Origin: Terana coerulea
Lineage: Eukaryota; Basidiomycota; Agaricomycetes; Polyporales; Phanerochaetaceae
Assembly: GCA_024811115.1 (NCBI GenBank)
Contig: JAKOGH010000008.1
Coordinates: 241,202-305,201 of the forward strand
DNA length: 64,000 nt
Direction of reading: 5' to 3'
Made by a program: the position numbers and the translations under genes. The notes beneath the pieces were generated by a model, which saw only the letters and a program-made list of their open reading frames with translations, did no database searches and was not told the origin of the DNA. Numbering within the stretch: the stretch's first letter is position 1; each line of letters starts with the position of its first letter. Below, piece by piece: positions 11,664-21,635 of this stretch.

Positions 11664-12171
11664 GTTTTGAATTGGGTACTCTGGACATCACGCATTCCTC
11701 GAACTATTCTGTACATCTGGGTATAGGCCGCACATTCTCTTGCATCACCGGCTCGCTTGTCAATTCCAAGGACTATCATCTCGCAACCAATTTGTATCAT
11801 CGCTCGATTCGTCTCGCAGCTGTACTTCTGTCTCCGCAGAGCTGTTCTTTGCGTTATCCTCGCTTCTCATGCAATGGTCAGAGTGCTGAAAGCGAACTTA
11901 CTCTAGCTCAGTGTACTTGGACATGATGAGGTGACGTCATGGTCGCGCAGACTTAACTTACTGCGCTCATGACCAAAGCACAAATCAAGCTTACGACTTG
12001 TTCTCGGCACTGGCAGTATTTCACGGTTACGGCTGTGCAGTACTTACCCTTCACACCACTAGCAGTCCGCATACCTACAGGCCATCTTCTAACTTGGTCG
12101 CTCGACAGGTGAGTTCAATGGTTTCCATCAGAGTGCGAACTGACCGTCGTATCCTTCAAGTTCAAGTCAAC
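11664..12171 (+). other. Intergenic region and possible 5' leader of the epoxide hydrolase
   Basis: No separate gene is seen. The frame of the epoxide hydrolase is open upstream of its chosen ATG, with an alternative ATG at 12118 and splice-like signals (CAGGTGAG near 12110). A leader intron or a slightly longer N-terminus is therefore possible. Confidence 0.35.
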
Positions 12172-13341
12172 ATGCAGCAGCCTTGGCACGGCATCCCCAA
12201 CAGCGGCATAGAGTCCGCAACTCTGCAGATTCGTGACCTCGACATGCACATGTTGCACTCCGGGGAGCGCTCTGCGCCGCTGCTCCTGCTCCTGCACGGC
12301 TTCCCCGAGCTATCCTACTCCTGGCGGAAGGTCATGGTCCCGCTCGCTCGACTCGGATTCTTTGTCGTCGCGCCTGACCAGCGCGGGTACGGCAGGACAA
12401 AGAGCACCAAGACGCACGACGGGCCCATCGCCTTCGAGGACGACCTGTCGCCGTTCCGGATGCTGAACCTCGTGCACGACGTCGTCGCCCTCGTCCACGG
12501 CCTGGGATACTCGGAGGCCGCGGCGGTCATCGGCCACGACTTCGGCTCGACCGTCGCAGCGCACTGTGCGCTCGCACGGCCAGACATATTCAAGGGCGTC
12601 GTGTGCATGAGTGCGCCGTACGCAGGACAGCCGCCGCATCCCTCAGCGTCAGGGAAGGACATGTCGAAAGCGCGGTCCGATGCTCGTAGCAGCGGCAGCC
12701 CCTGGGCCTCCCTCAGCCACCACCTCTCCAGCCTCCACCCGCCCATGAAGCACTACACAACCTACTTCTCCGGCGCGCCGGCGAACCACGACATGAGCAA
12801 CCCGCCGCAGGGCCTCCGCGCCTTCCTGCGCGCGTACTTCCACGTCAAGAGCGCGGACTGGCCGAGCAACGCCCCGCACGCGCTCGCCGAGCCGGCGCAG
12901 ATCGTGCAGCTGCCGCACTACTACGTCATGCCCGCGCGCCAGACGATGCCGGAGGCCGTCGAGGCGCACGCGCCGGCGCAGAGCGAGGTGCTGCACAACA
13001 CCTGGCTGCCCGGCGACGACCTCGCGGTGTACGTGCAGGAGTTCGGGCGGACCGGCTTCCAGGGCGGCCTCAATTGGTACCAGGGCCATGCTGGACCCTG
13101 CGCTGACGGACGAGCTGGGGCTCTTCGCGGGGAAGAAGATTGACGTGCCGGCGATGTTCGTGGGGGCGAGAAGGATTGGGGTGTGCATCAAAGCCCGGGC
13201 GCGCTCGAGAAGATGAAGGATGTGTGCACACAGCTGAAGGCGATTGTACTCGTTGAGAATGCGGGGCATTGGGTGCAGCAAGAAGCTTCGCTTGACGTTC
13301 TACAAGCTCTGAGGGGGTTCTTGACTAGTATATCGAAGTAG
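12172..13341 (+). CDS. Epoxide hydrolase (alpha/beta-hydrolase fold)
   Basis: It hydrolyses epoxides to diols through a covalent ester on an Asp nucleophile. Landmarks are the oxyanion motif HGFPE (LLLLHGFPELSYSWRK), the DQRGYGRT motif, the nucleophile elbow VIGHDFGS (Asp), GLNWYQ in the lid region, the acid-bearing strand DVPAMFVGG, and the catalytic His in ENAGHWVQQE near the end. The order and roughly 390-residue length fit soluble epoxide hydrolases. I chose the ATG at 12172 (MQQPWHGIPNSG) because it begins just before the fold; 12118 is an alternative. Two compensating single-base errors disturb the frame: one extra G in GGG at 13083-13085 (after NWYQ) and one missing G in GGGGG at 13162-13166. 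The 27 codons between them are in another frame. Fungal enzymes of this type act in detoxification of plant or lignin-derived epoxides; the substrate here is unknown. Confidence 0.85.
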
Positions 13342-13553
13342 GAGTGGAGCGTTGACTGACCCATAAGGCATGTATCATTCGAGGACTCGCTTAGTCCACA
13401 TTAACTTACCTACCAACTCAAGTATTCATGGGTCGCACGCTTGTCCCGAAGGACTCCACACGAGGTTATGTTTCACACCAATATTGAAATTGAATAGTGC
13501 AAAAACTTGAGCTAATGAGGGTGAACCTGTCCTTCTTCGCACACTGCGCACAC

Positions 13554-14327
13554 TCACGCCTCCGACACGAAATCCTCCATAGCGCGACGCATAGCGCGTG
13601 CCAAGCGAGAGCCCTGCAACGTGCGTTGAGATCACCATGCTCATGCACATGTAAGGGCGGTGTCCACTCACGTATGCACGAGCCTTGACCTTGGCGGCCT
13701 TGTTGGCCTTGGTGGCGGCGGCGTTGCCGGTCGCGGCCTGCTGGACCGCAACACAGTTACCGAAGCCGCCCGCGGTAGTGAAGCTGACCAGGCAGGTGTT
13801 CTTGCCGGCTCCGCCAGCGCACTTGGTGCCTGCGGGGAGCGTGACGGAGAGCTGTTGCGAACCAACGTTGGTAGGGGCCTGGCGAATACAATGGATGAGT
13901 TGGTTGCTTTGAGCCTGATGGCAATGGACTCACCGCGTCTCCGTTCTTGGTCACCTTGGCGGCGACGAAGCTCTTGCCGGTACCGGTCGCGTCAACCAAC
14001 GCGGTGACCTGCCTCGAGCCATCCTTTCCACTACACAGACCCATTAGATACCTGCGCAAGCGCGTGAAAAGCGCGGGGTACTCACGCATTGAAGTTGGTC
14101 ACGGTGGCAGCGAAGGTGCCGTCGGCGGCCGCCTTGATCGCGGTCGACGTCGCGAGCGTGCTGGCGACGTTCACGTTGCCGCACTCGTTGGCCTTGCTCG
14201 GCCGCTGCACGTTGTTGCGCGTCGCGGTGCCCTTCACGCCGAGCGCGGGCGTGATGATCGCGTGCGCGCTGACCTGCAGGGTGAGGCCGAGGAAGAGGCA
14301 GAGGGCGAGGAAAACCTTGGAGAACAT
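13554..14327 (-). CDS. Egh16/Gas1-like small secreted protein, copy 2 (intact)
   Basis: Exons are 14087-14327, 13934-14030, 13672-13878 and 13554-13613, all GT-AG. The protein starts MFSKVFLALCLFLGLTLQVS (signal peptide, cleavage before HAIITP). The mature part has LGVKGTATRNNVQRPS, CGNVNVAS, GKDGSRQVTALVDATGTG, APTNVGSQQLSVTLPAGT and CLVSFTTAGGFGNCVAVQ. A lysine/alanine-rich stretch (ATKANKAAKVKARAYGS) and a short helix, RAMRRAMEDFVSEA, complete it. Four cysteines suggest disulphides. It is about 200 residues. The closest family I can name is the Egh16-like/Gas1 group, first described from appressoria; in saprotrophs the role is unknown. The last 20-codon exon is separated by an intron and gives the basic tail. 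Copy 1 at 1055-1793 shares the exon pattern. Confidence 0.72.
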
Positions 14328-15118
14328 CTTGAAGAAGAGAGTGTGTGCGGTGAAGTGGGGAACGTCTTCCGGGACGGAGTGTGCAAAGAAAGAGAGTTCG
14401 AAGAACGGAACGGTTGCCCTGCAAGTCCTCGGTAGCTCAAGCTGCCCTCGTCAAGAGGTGTGAAAGGGATGGAGAAAGGAGAGAGAGGAGAAGGAATGGC
14501 TTCTCCTCCCCCTCGCCTCATGGTGCTTTATACACCCGGGCGGCGAGGCCGCCTCCGAGTCTCATGGCAACCTACTCATGAAAAATCAGAAAATTCGGAG
14601 TTTAACACTTTGTCTCGGATGCGAACCTTGTGTGCTCCTCGACATCCTATTGGCGCAGTATGCACTCCACGCTATTAAGACGGTAGCGCTGGCAACCGAG
14701 CAGCGTGAATCGGAGTGCCGGACAAGGCACAACGTTCAGACGAAGCCGGTGAGGCAATTTTCCCGACTGAATTATCTGAATATCAGGGCAAGGCGCCTCT
14801 CATATCGAACTTAATAAGCGCCAAACGCCAAGCGTGTCCAGCAAGTCGATCGAAGGAAACAGACCACAAATCTTCGGGTACTCAGCAGTATTCTCTGCAG
14901 CCAGAAGACATTTTAGCGGTACAGGAACACAGGTTTACAATCGCAATAAAGAACGTAGACGGTAGAATAGGTCACTTCAGCCGCAAAGGAGTCCATCCAA
15001 GGTGTGGGAACGCAAATATTACGGGGATCTGTCCAATTTTGTGAGCATGGGGACAACAATGGATCATAACGCTCACACTCACTATAAGTGGTACAGGTGT
15101 GCGGTATCAGAAAGTGAT
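14328..15118. other. Intergenic region, no gene recognised
   Basis: It lies upstream of the secreted-protein gene (start 14327) and downstream of the RNA-binding gene (stop near 15119). Short open frames are present, but none has family features. The first 150 bp are purine-rich on the plus strand (AGAAAGAGAG-type runs), the complement of a CT-rich fungal leader. Confidence 0.4.
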
Positions 15119-17024
15119 CTAGCCAGGATGACGAACAAAGAAAAGGATTGGAGAGGCAAGCATGCAACAGTCGAGTTCAGAAGTTGGAGAACGACGAGGT
15201 CGAGAGGTTGGCGAGGTTTTGCGTAGAGCAGGTCCAGTGGCCGGGACGTACGTTCTGCGTGGGCTTCTGTGAGCTGCAGCCACCGGTGGTCTATGAGCTA
15301 CTATCACATAGGTGCGAAGAGATGAGGAAACATACTGAGACGGGGCGGAGTGAGGACGAAATGTTACAGGAGGAGGCGCGAGCAAATTGGAATTTGAATA
15401 TACCGGAGTGCGGGGCGAAGGTAGCGCAAGATACGGGCTGGATTGTCCAGACCAAAGACGAGAAGCTCTGGATTCTTCCGAAGGTCCCCAGATATCTTGG
15501 GTTTGATACCTCGAGCTTCCAAAGAGGGTAGACGGCGCCGAGGAATAGCCAGCGTGAACGTCGAACGGAGGAGCATGGGGGTTGAGACGAGGCTTGCTGT
15601 CCATAGTCGCAGAGGACCAGGCGCTGAACTCAGAGTTGACTGGAGAAGGTGGATCAGGAAGCAAAAGTTCCGCCTTGAGAGGTTGTCCAGCATAGATTTG
15701 TCCGTTCAAGGAGTTTCTAGCCTCTTCAGCCTGCTCGGCCGTCTTGAAGTCGACAGAAATCGAGAGCATTTCAGCATTCGCGCTCTGGCTAAGGTATTTG
15801 AGTTGGAGGACGTCGCCGAAGGGGCACAAAAGAGGGTCGAGGTCGGCCACCTGAGAGAATAAGACAGCAGGCAAGTTGGAAACCAGCAAGGTTGGCACAG
15901 AGCAGGAAGCAGATAAGGGTTGAAGCTTGCAATCCATGGGAGGCGTCAGGATAGCCGGAGACTCGGGAGAAGCAGGTAGGTCTAGGGCGTCGTTTTTGGC
16001 CGAAGGTCCAGACGTTGAGGAAGGGTTCTGCTGCGCCAAGATCATAGTTCGGTCGCCTCCATCGAGAAAGCCTATACCATAACAGAACAAAGTTTAGTCA
16101 TTTACGACTGCAAGATAAGCACGAAGTACCTTGTGACCGCTGGACAACTGCCCACGAGACATCGATCGTATGTCCCCTGACAAATACGTCAGCATTGGCC
16201 CAGGACGGAGATGAAGTACTGACTTGATTTCCCTGCGGCTGATATTGTCCATGGCCGCCTTTGCTTCTTGGTGAGAGCCCATGACTATGAATCCGCGTCG
16301 ACGCGAAGCATTGTCGACAGTCGCAAGTATGACGGCGTGAGATACAGCACCGTAACGTGAGAATATCTCGATCAGCTCGGACCTGAAGCCGTGTTATGAG
16401 TACGAAGTATTGCATATATTCAGGTCTAGGCTTACTTGTGGAGGTCGAAAGGTATTCCAAGAACGTAGAGGTTGCGACGCGTGTCATTCGATCGGGTATG
16501 TTTCTGCGCACGGCGAGGTTCTGGCGAGCATACTGCAGAGACCACGCTGCGTACGTGGGCAGACATACGTAAGCAACCATGAGCACAATCAACACGATCT
16601 ACCCACAGAGGCATTCCAGCAACAGTGTACCCATTCATGCAAAGCGCTTTCCTGTACGCGTCCAAAGCTCGATCAGCTTCACACACCACGTGAAGGGCGT
16701 GCACTCACTTCGAGGCGTCCAGACCCGAAAACGCCATGACGAATCCACGCCGTCGCTCTTCGTCGTAGAACTCGCTGCACTTGCTGACCTCGCCTGGTGG
16801 GACAGTTCAGACCCAGGCGGTGAAAACTCGGGAAAACAGGCACTGACCGATTAACGAGTCGAAGAGCTTCACGACCTCATGTCGAGCGACTGCAACAACG
16901 TGTGAGCGAGCAGTAGGACATATGAATGCACGAGTACCGCACCCGTATACGAAACATTCTCGATCTTCACAGCATACGTGTCACCTTGGAACTTGAACAC
17001 GGAATTCACGGGCGCGGGCATCAT
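15119..17024 (-). CDS. RNA-binding protein with three RRM domains
   Basis: It starts at 17024 with MMPAPVNSVFKFQGDTYAVKIENVSYTGA and has at least six short introns. RRM1 is split over the first exons (VKLFDSL, GFVMAFSGLDAS, ADRALDAYRKALCMNGYTV). RRM2 is clearest: RNP2-like NLYVLGIPFDLHKSELIEIF, then RRGFIVMGSHQEAKAAMDNI (RNP1 region) and GHTIDVSWAVV. RRM3 lies in the large last exon: PTLLVSNLPAVLFSQVADLD, FGDVLQLKYL, MLSISVDFKTAEQAEEARNS and LNGQIYAGQPLKAELL. The C-terminal third is disordered (Ser/Pro rich). This layout resembles fungal Mei2/Whi3-like RNP proteins that bind mRNA, but I cannot assign an orthologue. The C-terminus after about 15330 is uncertain, as a further intron could change the last 60 residues. 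Confidence 0.78.
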
Positions 17025-17369
17025 GTCTACGGCGGTGTGGGATGGAAAGTCTCCAGGATAGAGCAAGACAGTTAAAGAAAGAGAGGAAGGACAACACCAC
17101 GCAAACGAGGGTCCGGTTTGTGAGCAAGAAGAGGGCAAGAAAGAGGGAAAGAAACAGGAGACGACGACCTCGACATGTCGGAGAAGACCTTCACACTTTT
17201 AGACCCCGCTGAAGCTCAGCTTGTTCTCACGCCACGACGCGTCTGTTCAGGATGTTCGACGCGTCAACTCACGCGCCCCCGCCAGTGCGACCAACACCAA
17301 AGTGAGTACACGTGCCATTGTTCGTGTATTGACAACGTTTCACGTCTGTGTCAGTTTTTGGGTACAGGA

Positions 17370-18632
17370 ATGTCGAACCGCTTACTGCACACGCTGGCGT
17401 TACCGGCTTCAACGTTGGCAGCACTGACGAGAGCAGGGTATGAAACAATGAACGATATTACGGCCTCTAGTCCTGAGCAGTTAGCGAAAGGTTGATGATT
17501 AGCCCCACTTAAGAAGAATTTGCTTACGTAGAGTGCAGATGCCCGCATCCCGTTACATGCTTCGCAGGCCGTGTTTTCTGCAACGCAAACGACCAAAGCG
17601 CCTCCGCTGACGCAGTCAGTCGCGACAATGGTTCAGCAAAACGCCTTTCGATATCCGACACATTGCGCGCCGGTTGACGATGTTCTTGACGGCGGGCTGA
17701 AACAGGGCTCTGTTCTTGAACTTTCTGGCCCTCCTGGCACCCCAAAAGAGGCCTTAGCCATTGACATTGCTCATGCATTTGTCAACGAGGGACAGGGTGT
17801 GTTGTTCGTAGGTGCGATACCAAACTCTGTCTATTTGTCATGAGCCCAGTCTAAGATACGCCCAGATTTGCAAAACATGGTTACTGCAGCTCAACTATCG
17901 GCCGCTTTTGCTGAGAAGTACTACCCTTCGGCAGATGTATCTTGTGGCTATCTCGTTCTGACGCAGTAACTTGTTTGAGGTCAGGGCCTTCCGCACCGGC
18001 GCGACATTGCAACGAGCTCGTTATCCACACAACGCTGCATACACTCTCCGATCTCATGGTATTTCTGCACAAGCTTCCCTCGTATCTGCACCACCACGCG
18101 AAGGTTCGCGGTCTCTACGGGTCTGCATGATCGTTACGTTAACGGCCACACCCAGACAGGGCTTCTGATACTGAACGCCTTGTGGTTCCCATTCCAATCC
18201 GCGGCCGGCATGGCCTATTCAGCTCGGACCGCACTCCTGGACAGAACGAGGCAGGCGCTCGCACATGCGTGCGCGACCACGGGCCTTTCCGTGCGCGAGC
18301 CATTCCGCTTCTCTGTGTCGAACCTAACGGCCACATTCCCAGGTCGTAGTCACCACCCAGCTCTCGACCAAGCTGCTCAATGCCGACGGTTCTCCCGCCA
18401 ACTTCGACACTGGCGCCAGGGCGGTAATGGTCCCGCAGCCCAGTGCGTGTGCGACGTCGTCGACGTAACTGCGATACTGACCCCGCGACCGGCGTCGTCC
18501 TCATCTCTAGGCCATACGTATCTCCCGGCTGGAAGGTCCTACAGGCTCATGATTGTGCCCCGGGATCGCACGACGGGGTTGGCCACTCTCTATTCTCGCC
18601 TCCGGCTTCGTGAACTGCTTTTGACTGATTGA
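17370..18632 (+). CDS. Rad51C-like RecA-family ATPase (recombination)
   Basis: It starts MSNRLLHTLALPASTLAALT, a helix-hairpin-helix-like N-terminal domain as in Rad51/Rad51C, continuing YETMNDITASSPEQLAKDA. The RecA core follows: HCAPVDDVLDGGLKQGSVLE, then the P-loop SGPPGTPKEALAIDIAHAF. Here the usual GKT/GKS is KE. Further splices give VLFVDLQNMVTAAQ, TLSDLMVFLHKLPSYLHHHA, the Walker B strand TGLLILNALWFPFQ, ATTGLSVVVTTQLSTKLLNA, the family block DGSPANFDTGARAVMVPQ, and YLPAGRSYRLMIVPRD. At least seven GT-AG introns are needed; all are short. The modelled end is 18632. A further exon may exist (IRLLSSPTQAFEP, 18657-18790). It would act in the nucleus in homologous recombination as a paralogue complex member. 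The spliced frame appears intact. Confidence 0.75.
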
Positions 18633-18801
18633 GAACGTACCTCCCCCTTGCAGTGTAATTCGCCTGCTGTCCTCCCCCACGCAGGCGTTCGAGCCAAACC
18701 AAGCAGGCCATCGGGAACAGGGGTACGAGATGGTGCGCACGGAAAATCGCAGTGTGACGGCAGCGAATCCTGATCATCATTTACAACCCAGGTAGGAGGC
18801 A

Positions 18802-19806
18802 TCATGAGGCGCTATGATCGTGGTTCTCCCCCTCCATGACGGCTGGCTCTGTCTCACTAGTGCCGCCGCCGAGTATGCCGTCCGGACTTACAATGGCGTC
18901 TACCCCCAATCCCATTCGCCCGTGGGCACCTTCCCTGCTTCCAAGATTTGCTCGCGCAAGGCTAAGCCCACTGAGGGGCCACACAGTCATTCATTGGCAC
19001 GCACGAGGCTTATATTAACTTATGGAACACTTACCGAGTAGAGGTCTTTGGCCGTCGTGTTTTGCCACGTACCGAGCGACAAAACGGTCGTAGTAGCCTT
19101 TTCCGTGGCCCAGACGTGACAAAGATCGGTCGAACGCGACGGCTGCGGGTACAATAAATCACCACGGGAGATGTGGGTTGTGTAACTGCTCTGTACATAC
19201 CAGGCAACAGAATCAAGTCGAGATTATTTGTTGAGCTGTCCAGCGCTGCGCCCCAATCACCATCAGCATTTATCCGACATTACGAGTGCGCAGGCACTCG
19301 CCGCTTTGCCGTGCCTTCCCCTGCCAGTCATCGTCCGGTTCTCTGATCCCCCACAGGCCAGCGGGAAGGTGGAGAGGTCGTCTTCGCCGTAGACCCTCAG
19401 AAAGTCCATCTTGCTCTCACTGGTCGACACCATCTTCGGGACGTATAGCGTCTTGCCTTGACGCATCCCGCCCGCGGGATTCAGCAGGGCACCGAGGGCA
19501 GAGAGCGCGAGGAACGTGCGAACCGGAGCGAATGATCTCGGCCACCAGCGCGGACGTGTTGAGCTCGCCCGCCGGCATGCTGAGGTAGCAACTGACACTG
19601 CTGCTTCGCTGGAAAAAGGGTGCGGCGAGCAGTCGCTTGGCCACTTGCTCTGCTATCGCACCGGCGCGTCAGAATCACAGCGAGGGGACATGTCTTTCAC
19701 AAAGAGATAGCGTACACTGGGCATGTATGTCGGGCGGGCCCAGCCCCTGACATATAGCTGAGACAGCCTTGCGCAGGGCCTTCTTTTGCGCCTGGATGGT
19801 AGCCAT
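18802..19806 (-). CDS. FAU1: 5-formyltetrahydrofolate cyclo-ligase (MTHFS)
   Basis: It converts 5-formyl-THF to 5,10-methenyl-THF with ATP in one-carbon metabolism. The start is MATIQAQKKALRKAVSAI (19806). After an intron come EQVAKRLLAAPFFQRS, VSCYLSMPAGELNTSALVAE and IIRSG, spliced (donor GTTCGC, acceptor near 19462) to KTLYVPKMVSTSESKMDFLR and GEDDLSTFP. Then follow the substrate/ATP signature LILLPAVAFDRSLSRLGHG with KGYYDRFVARY, and the C-terminal block REQILEAGKVPTGEWDWGVD and AIVSPDGIL. One frame break separates STFP from GLWGIREPDDDWQGK, where a C (plus strand G) is missing from the run at 19363-19365. All catalytic blocks are present once this is allowed for, so it is probably a working gene with an assembly indel. 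It ends head to head with PIG-P, about 540 bp away. Confidence 0.88.
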
Positions 19807-20348
19807 GTCTATGATCTCACTATTAACCTGACGTCGCGGTGGTTGCAGCTCAACGTGCGGCGTCCGCGCTTGACTCAACCACTGCAGTTGCCAAATATTC
19901 CATGTCCGCGGCGCTCCAGGCGCCGGGCACTTTCTGTTTATCCCGCCACGTCTGGACTCCAGGCCATGCCAGCAGGATCGCAACCAGATATCCAGTGTCT
20001 ACGCTCCTACAAATAACCCACAAATCACCTCTGCGGGACTGCCAGTGGGTTGGTGGTGTGATAGGAGGATATCCTGGTGAGGCCAAACCTGGTTGGACTG
20101 CGTCAGAGTTCTCACCATGTGTCATCGCCAGCGTTTCCCAGACACTCGCGTCCTCTGCCGGACCATTTGCCTTTCCTACCCCTGCGCCGGGCGGAAGCTG
20201 CCTGGGTCGGACCAGGAAGAAGAAGGACGGTGTCGAGTGTCGTCCTGCGTGGAGATACGGACAGGCCTGGTGAGTGTGCGCCCTGACGCTACGGCCGCTG
20301 CGACGCACCTCTGACAGAGACTGCGCGGGCGTCGCTGCAGTGTGCGCG

Positions 20349-20999
20349 ATGGAAGCAGGCAATCCCACTTCGCCTGTCACCCCCTGGCTCCCTATCCTCC
20401 GCTACCGCCGACGGAAGCCCGAAGTCGTGCGCCAGAGTTCTACGGCTTCGTTGCGTGGACCTCGACTTATCTCCTCTTCTGCTTCTTCCTCCTCTGGGCC
20501 CTCCTGCCTGACGCATACATCACCGCGCTCGGCGTCGCATGGTACCCCAGCAGGCAAGTATCCTGCACTCGGCCCTCCTCCTATCGCGCGTTAATGTCCG
20601 TTTCCCCGCCCGCCGCGCCCGCCTGCCGCCACACAGAGAGTGGGCGTTGCTGCTGCCCGCGTACGCAGTCGTGCTCGTCCTGCTCACGTACTTCACGTAC
20701 TTTGCGCTCGCGCTCGCCGGCACGCCCCGCTTCGCCGACGTGCGCACGATAACCGGTGAGGCCGCCCGTGCCGGGCGAGAAGGCGATGTCAGCTCACGAC
20801 AGGCGGATGCGCCACAGATCCCCTCGCCCACTGGCCGGACGCCCGCCGCCCCCGCCCGTACGCCGCGGCCGCCGCGCCCGACGCGCTCCCGGTGCTGTAC
20901 GACGTGCCCCTCGGGCTCGCGAACCGGGTGCTCTACCGCGGGCGGCGGGCTGCCCAGACGCCCCGCTCGGCGCCGCCCGGTCGCCCCGCGGGGGCGTGA
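20349..20999 (+). CDS. GPI19: GPI-GlcNAc transferase subunit P (PIG-P/Gpi19)
   Basis: It is a small membrane subunit of the ER complex that starts GPI-anchor synthesis by moving GlcNAc to phosphatidylinositol. The start is MEAGNPTSPVTP at 20349. The PIG-P domain follows: APEFYGFVAWTSTYLLFCFF, LLPDAYITALGVAWYPSR, then EWALLLPAYAVVLVLLTYFT with YFALALAGTPRFADVRTIT, giving two membrane hairpin segments. The C-terminal exon ends in DALPVLYDVPLGLANRVLYR. Exon joints are unusual. The first intron (20554-20636) uses a GC-AG pair (AG/GCAAGT), the only joint that keeps WYPSR-EWALL in frame. The second runs from GTGAGG at about 20756 to GCCACAG before ATCCCC. A C is missing from the C-run at 20380-20384, shifting the first 12 codons relative to the rest; this is likely an assembly indel. 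Confidence 0.88.
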
Positions 21000-21635
21000 C
21001 GATAACGGGCGGGGCGTGGCGGTCCCTGCGCGGGGACGTTCTCATGATTGGGTTTGATACGGTGCTGACGACTGTATGACGCTCTCCCGAACCTTCCTCG
21101 ACCAAGGAGGGTGTGTCATCGTCCTGTCCATCACGGTGCTAGGCAATCGCACATGCCTTCATCATGCCCAGGCAATAGCCTTCGTACCGCTTCACCCGTG
21201 CCATTCTATTGAGACTCAGCCGTACGGCTTCCGGAGCGTATGTACAGCCACACAGTGCACGACTCGTGTAAGCAACTAGAAAGGAGGCTATATGTACTGT
21301 AGTTCTTCGGGAATCTAGTATCGACCAATCCAAGGTATCAAATCAAACAAGCTCTGAACGCCCGGGCCAAAGATAGAGGCAATAGTAAGATACAAAAAAA
21401 GATGGGGTATGCCGTGAAAAGATGCCTAGAAGATACACCGACCGCGAGGGGAGAGACACCTGGAAAGAAATATATGGATCGCCATGCAAGATTCGTATTA
21501 GAGGGGGGAAACTACGTTCGGGTCAACCAGGAGTCGTAGCTAGAATAGTCTTCAGAGCGAGGAAGGGTTCACAATCGCGGGGCCAGGCAGGGCCCTCCAC
21601 TGGCAGTTGGCAAAGGCGGACATGAGTCGACGTCT
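21000..21635. other. Intergenic region between convergent genes
   Basis: It holds the 3' flanks of PIG-P (plus) and the zinc-finger gene (minus). AATAAA-like and A-rich sequence occurs near 21370-21415 (GATACAAAAAAAGATGG). No open frame looks coding. Confidence 0.4.

Noticed and set aside
19850..20380. 176-codon minus-strand open frame between MTHFS and PIG-P
   Set aside because: It overlaps the PIG-P start, has no family motif, and lies in a divergent promoter; treated as chance in GC-rich sequence.
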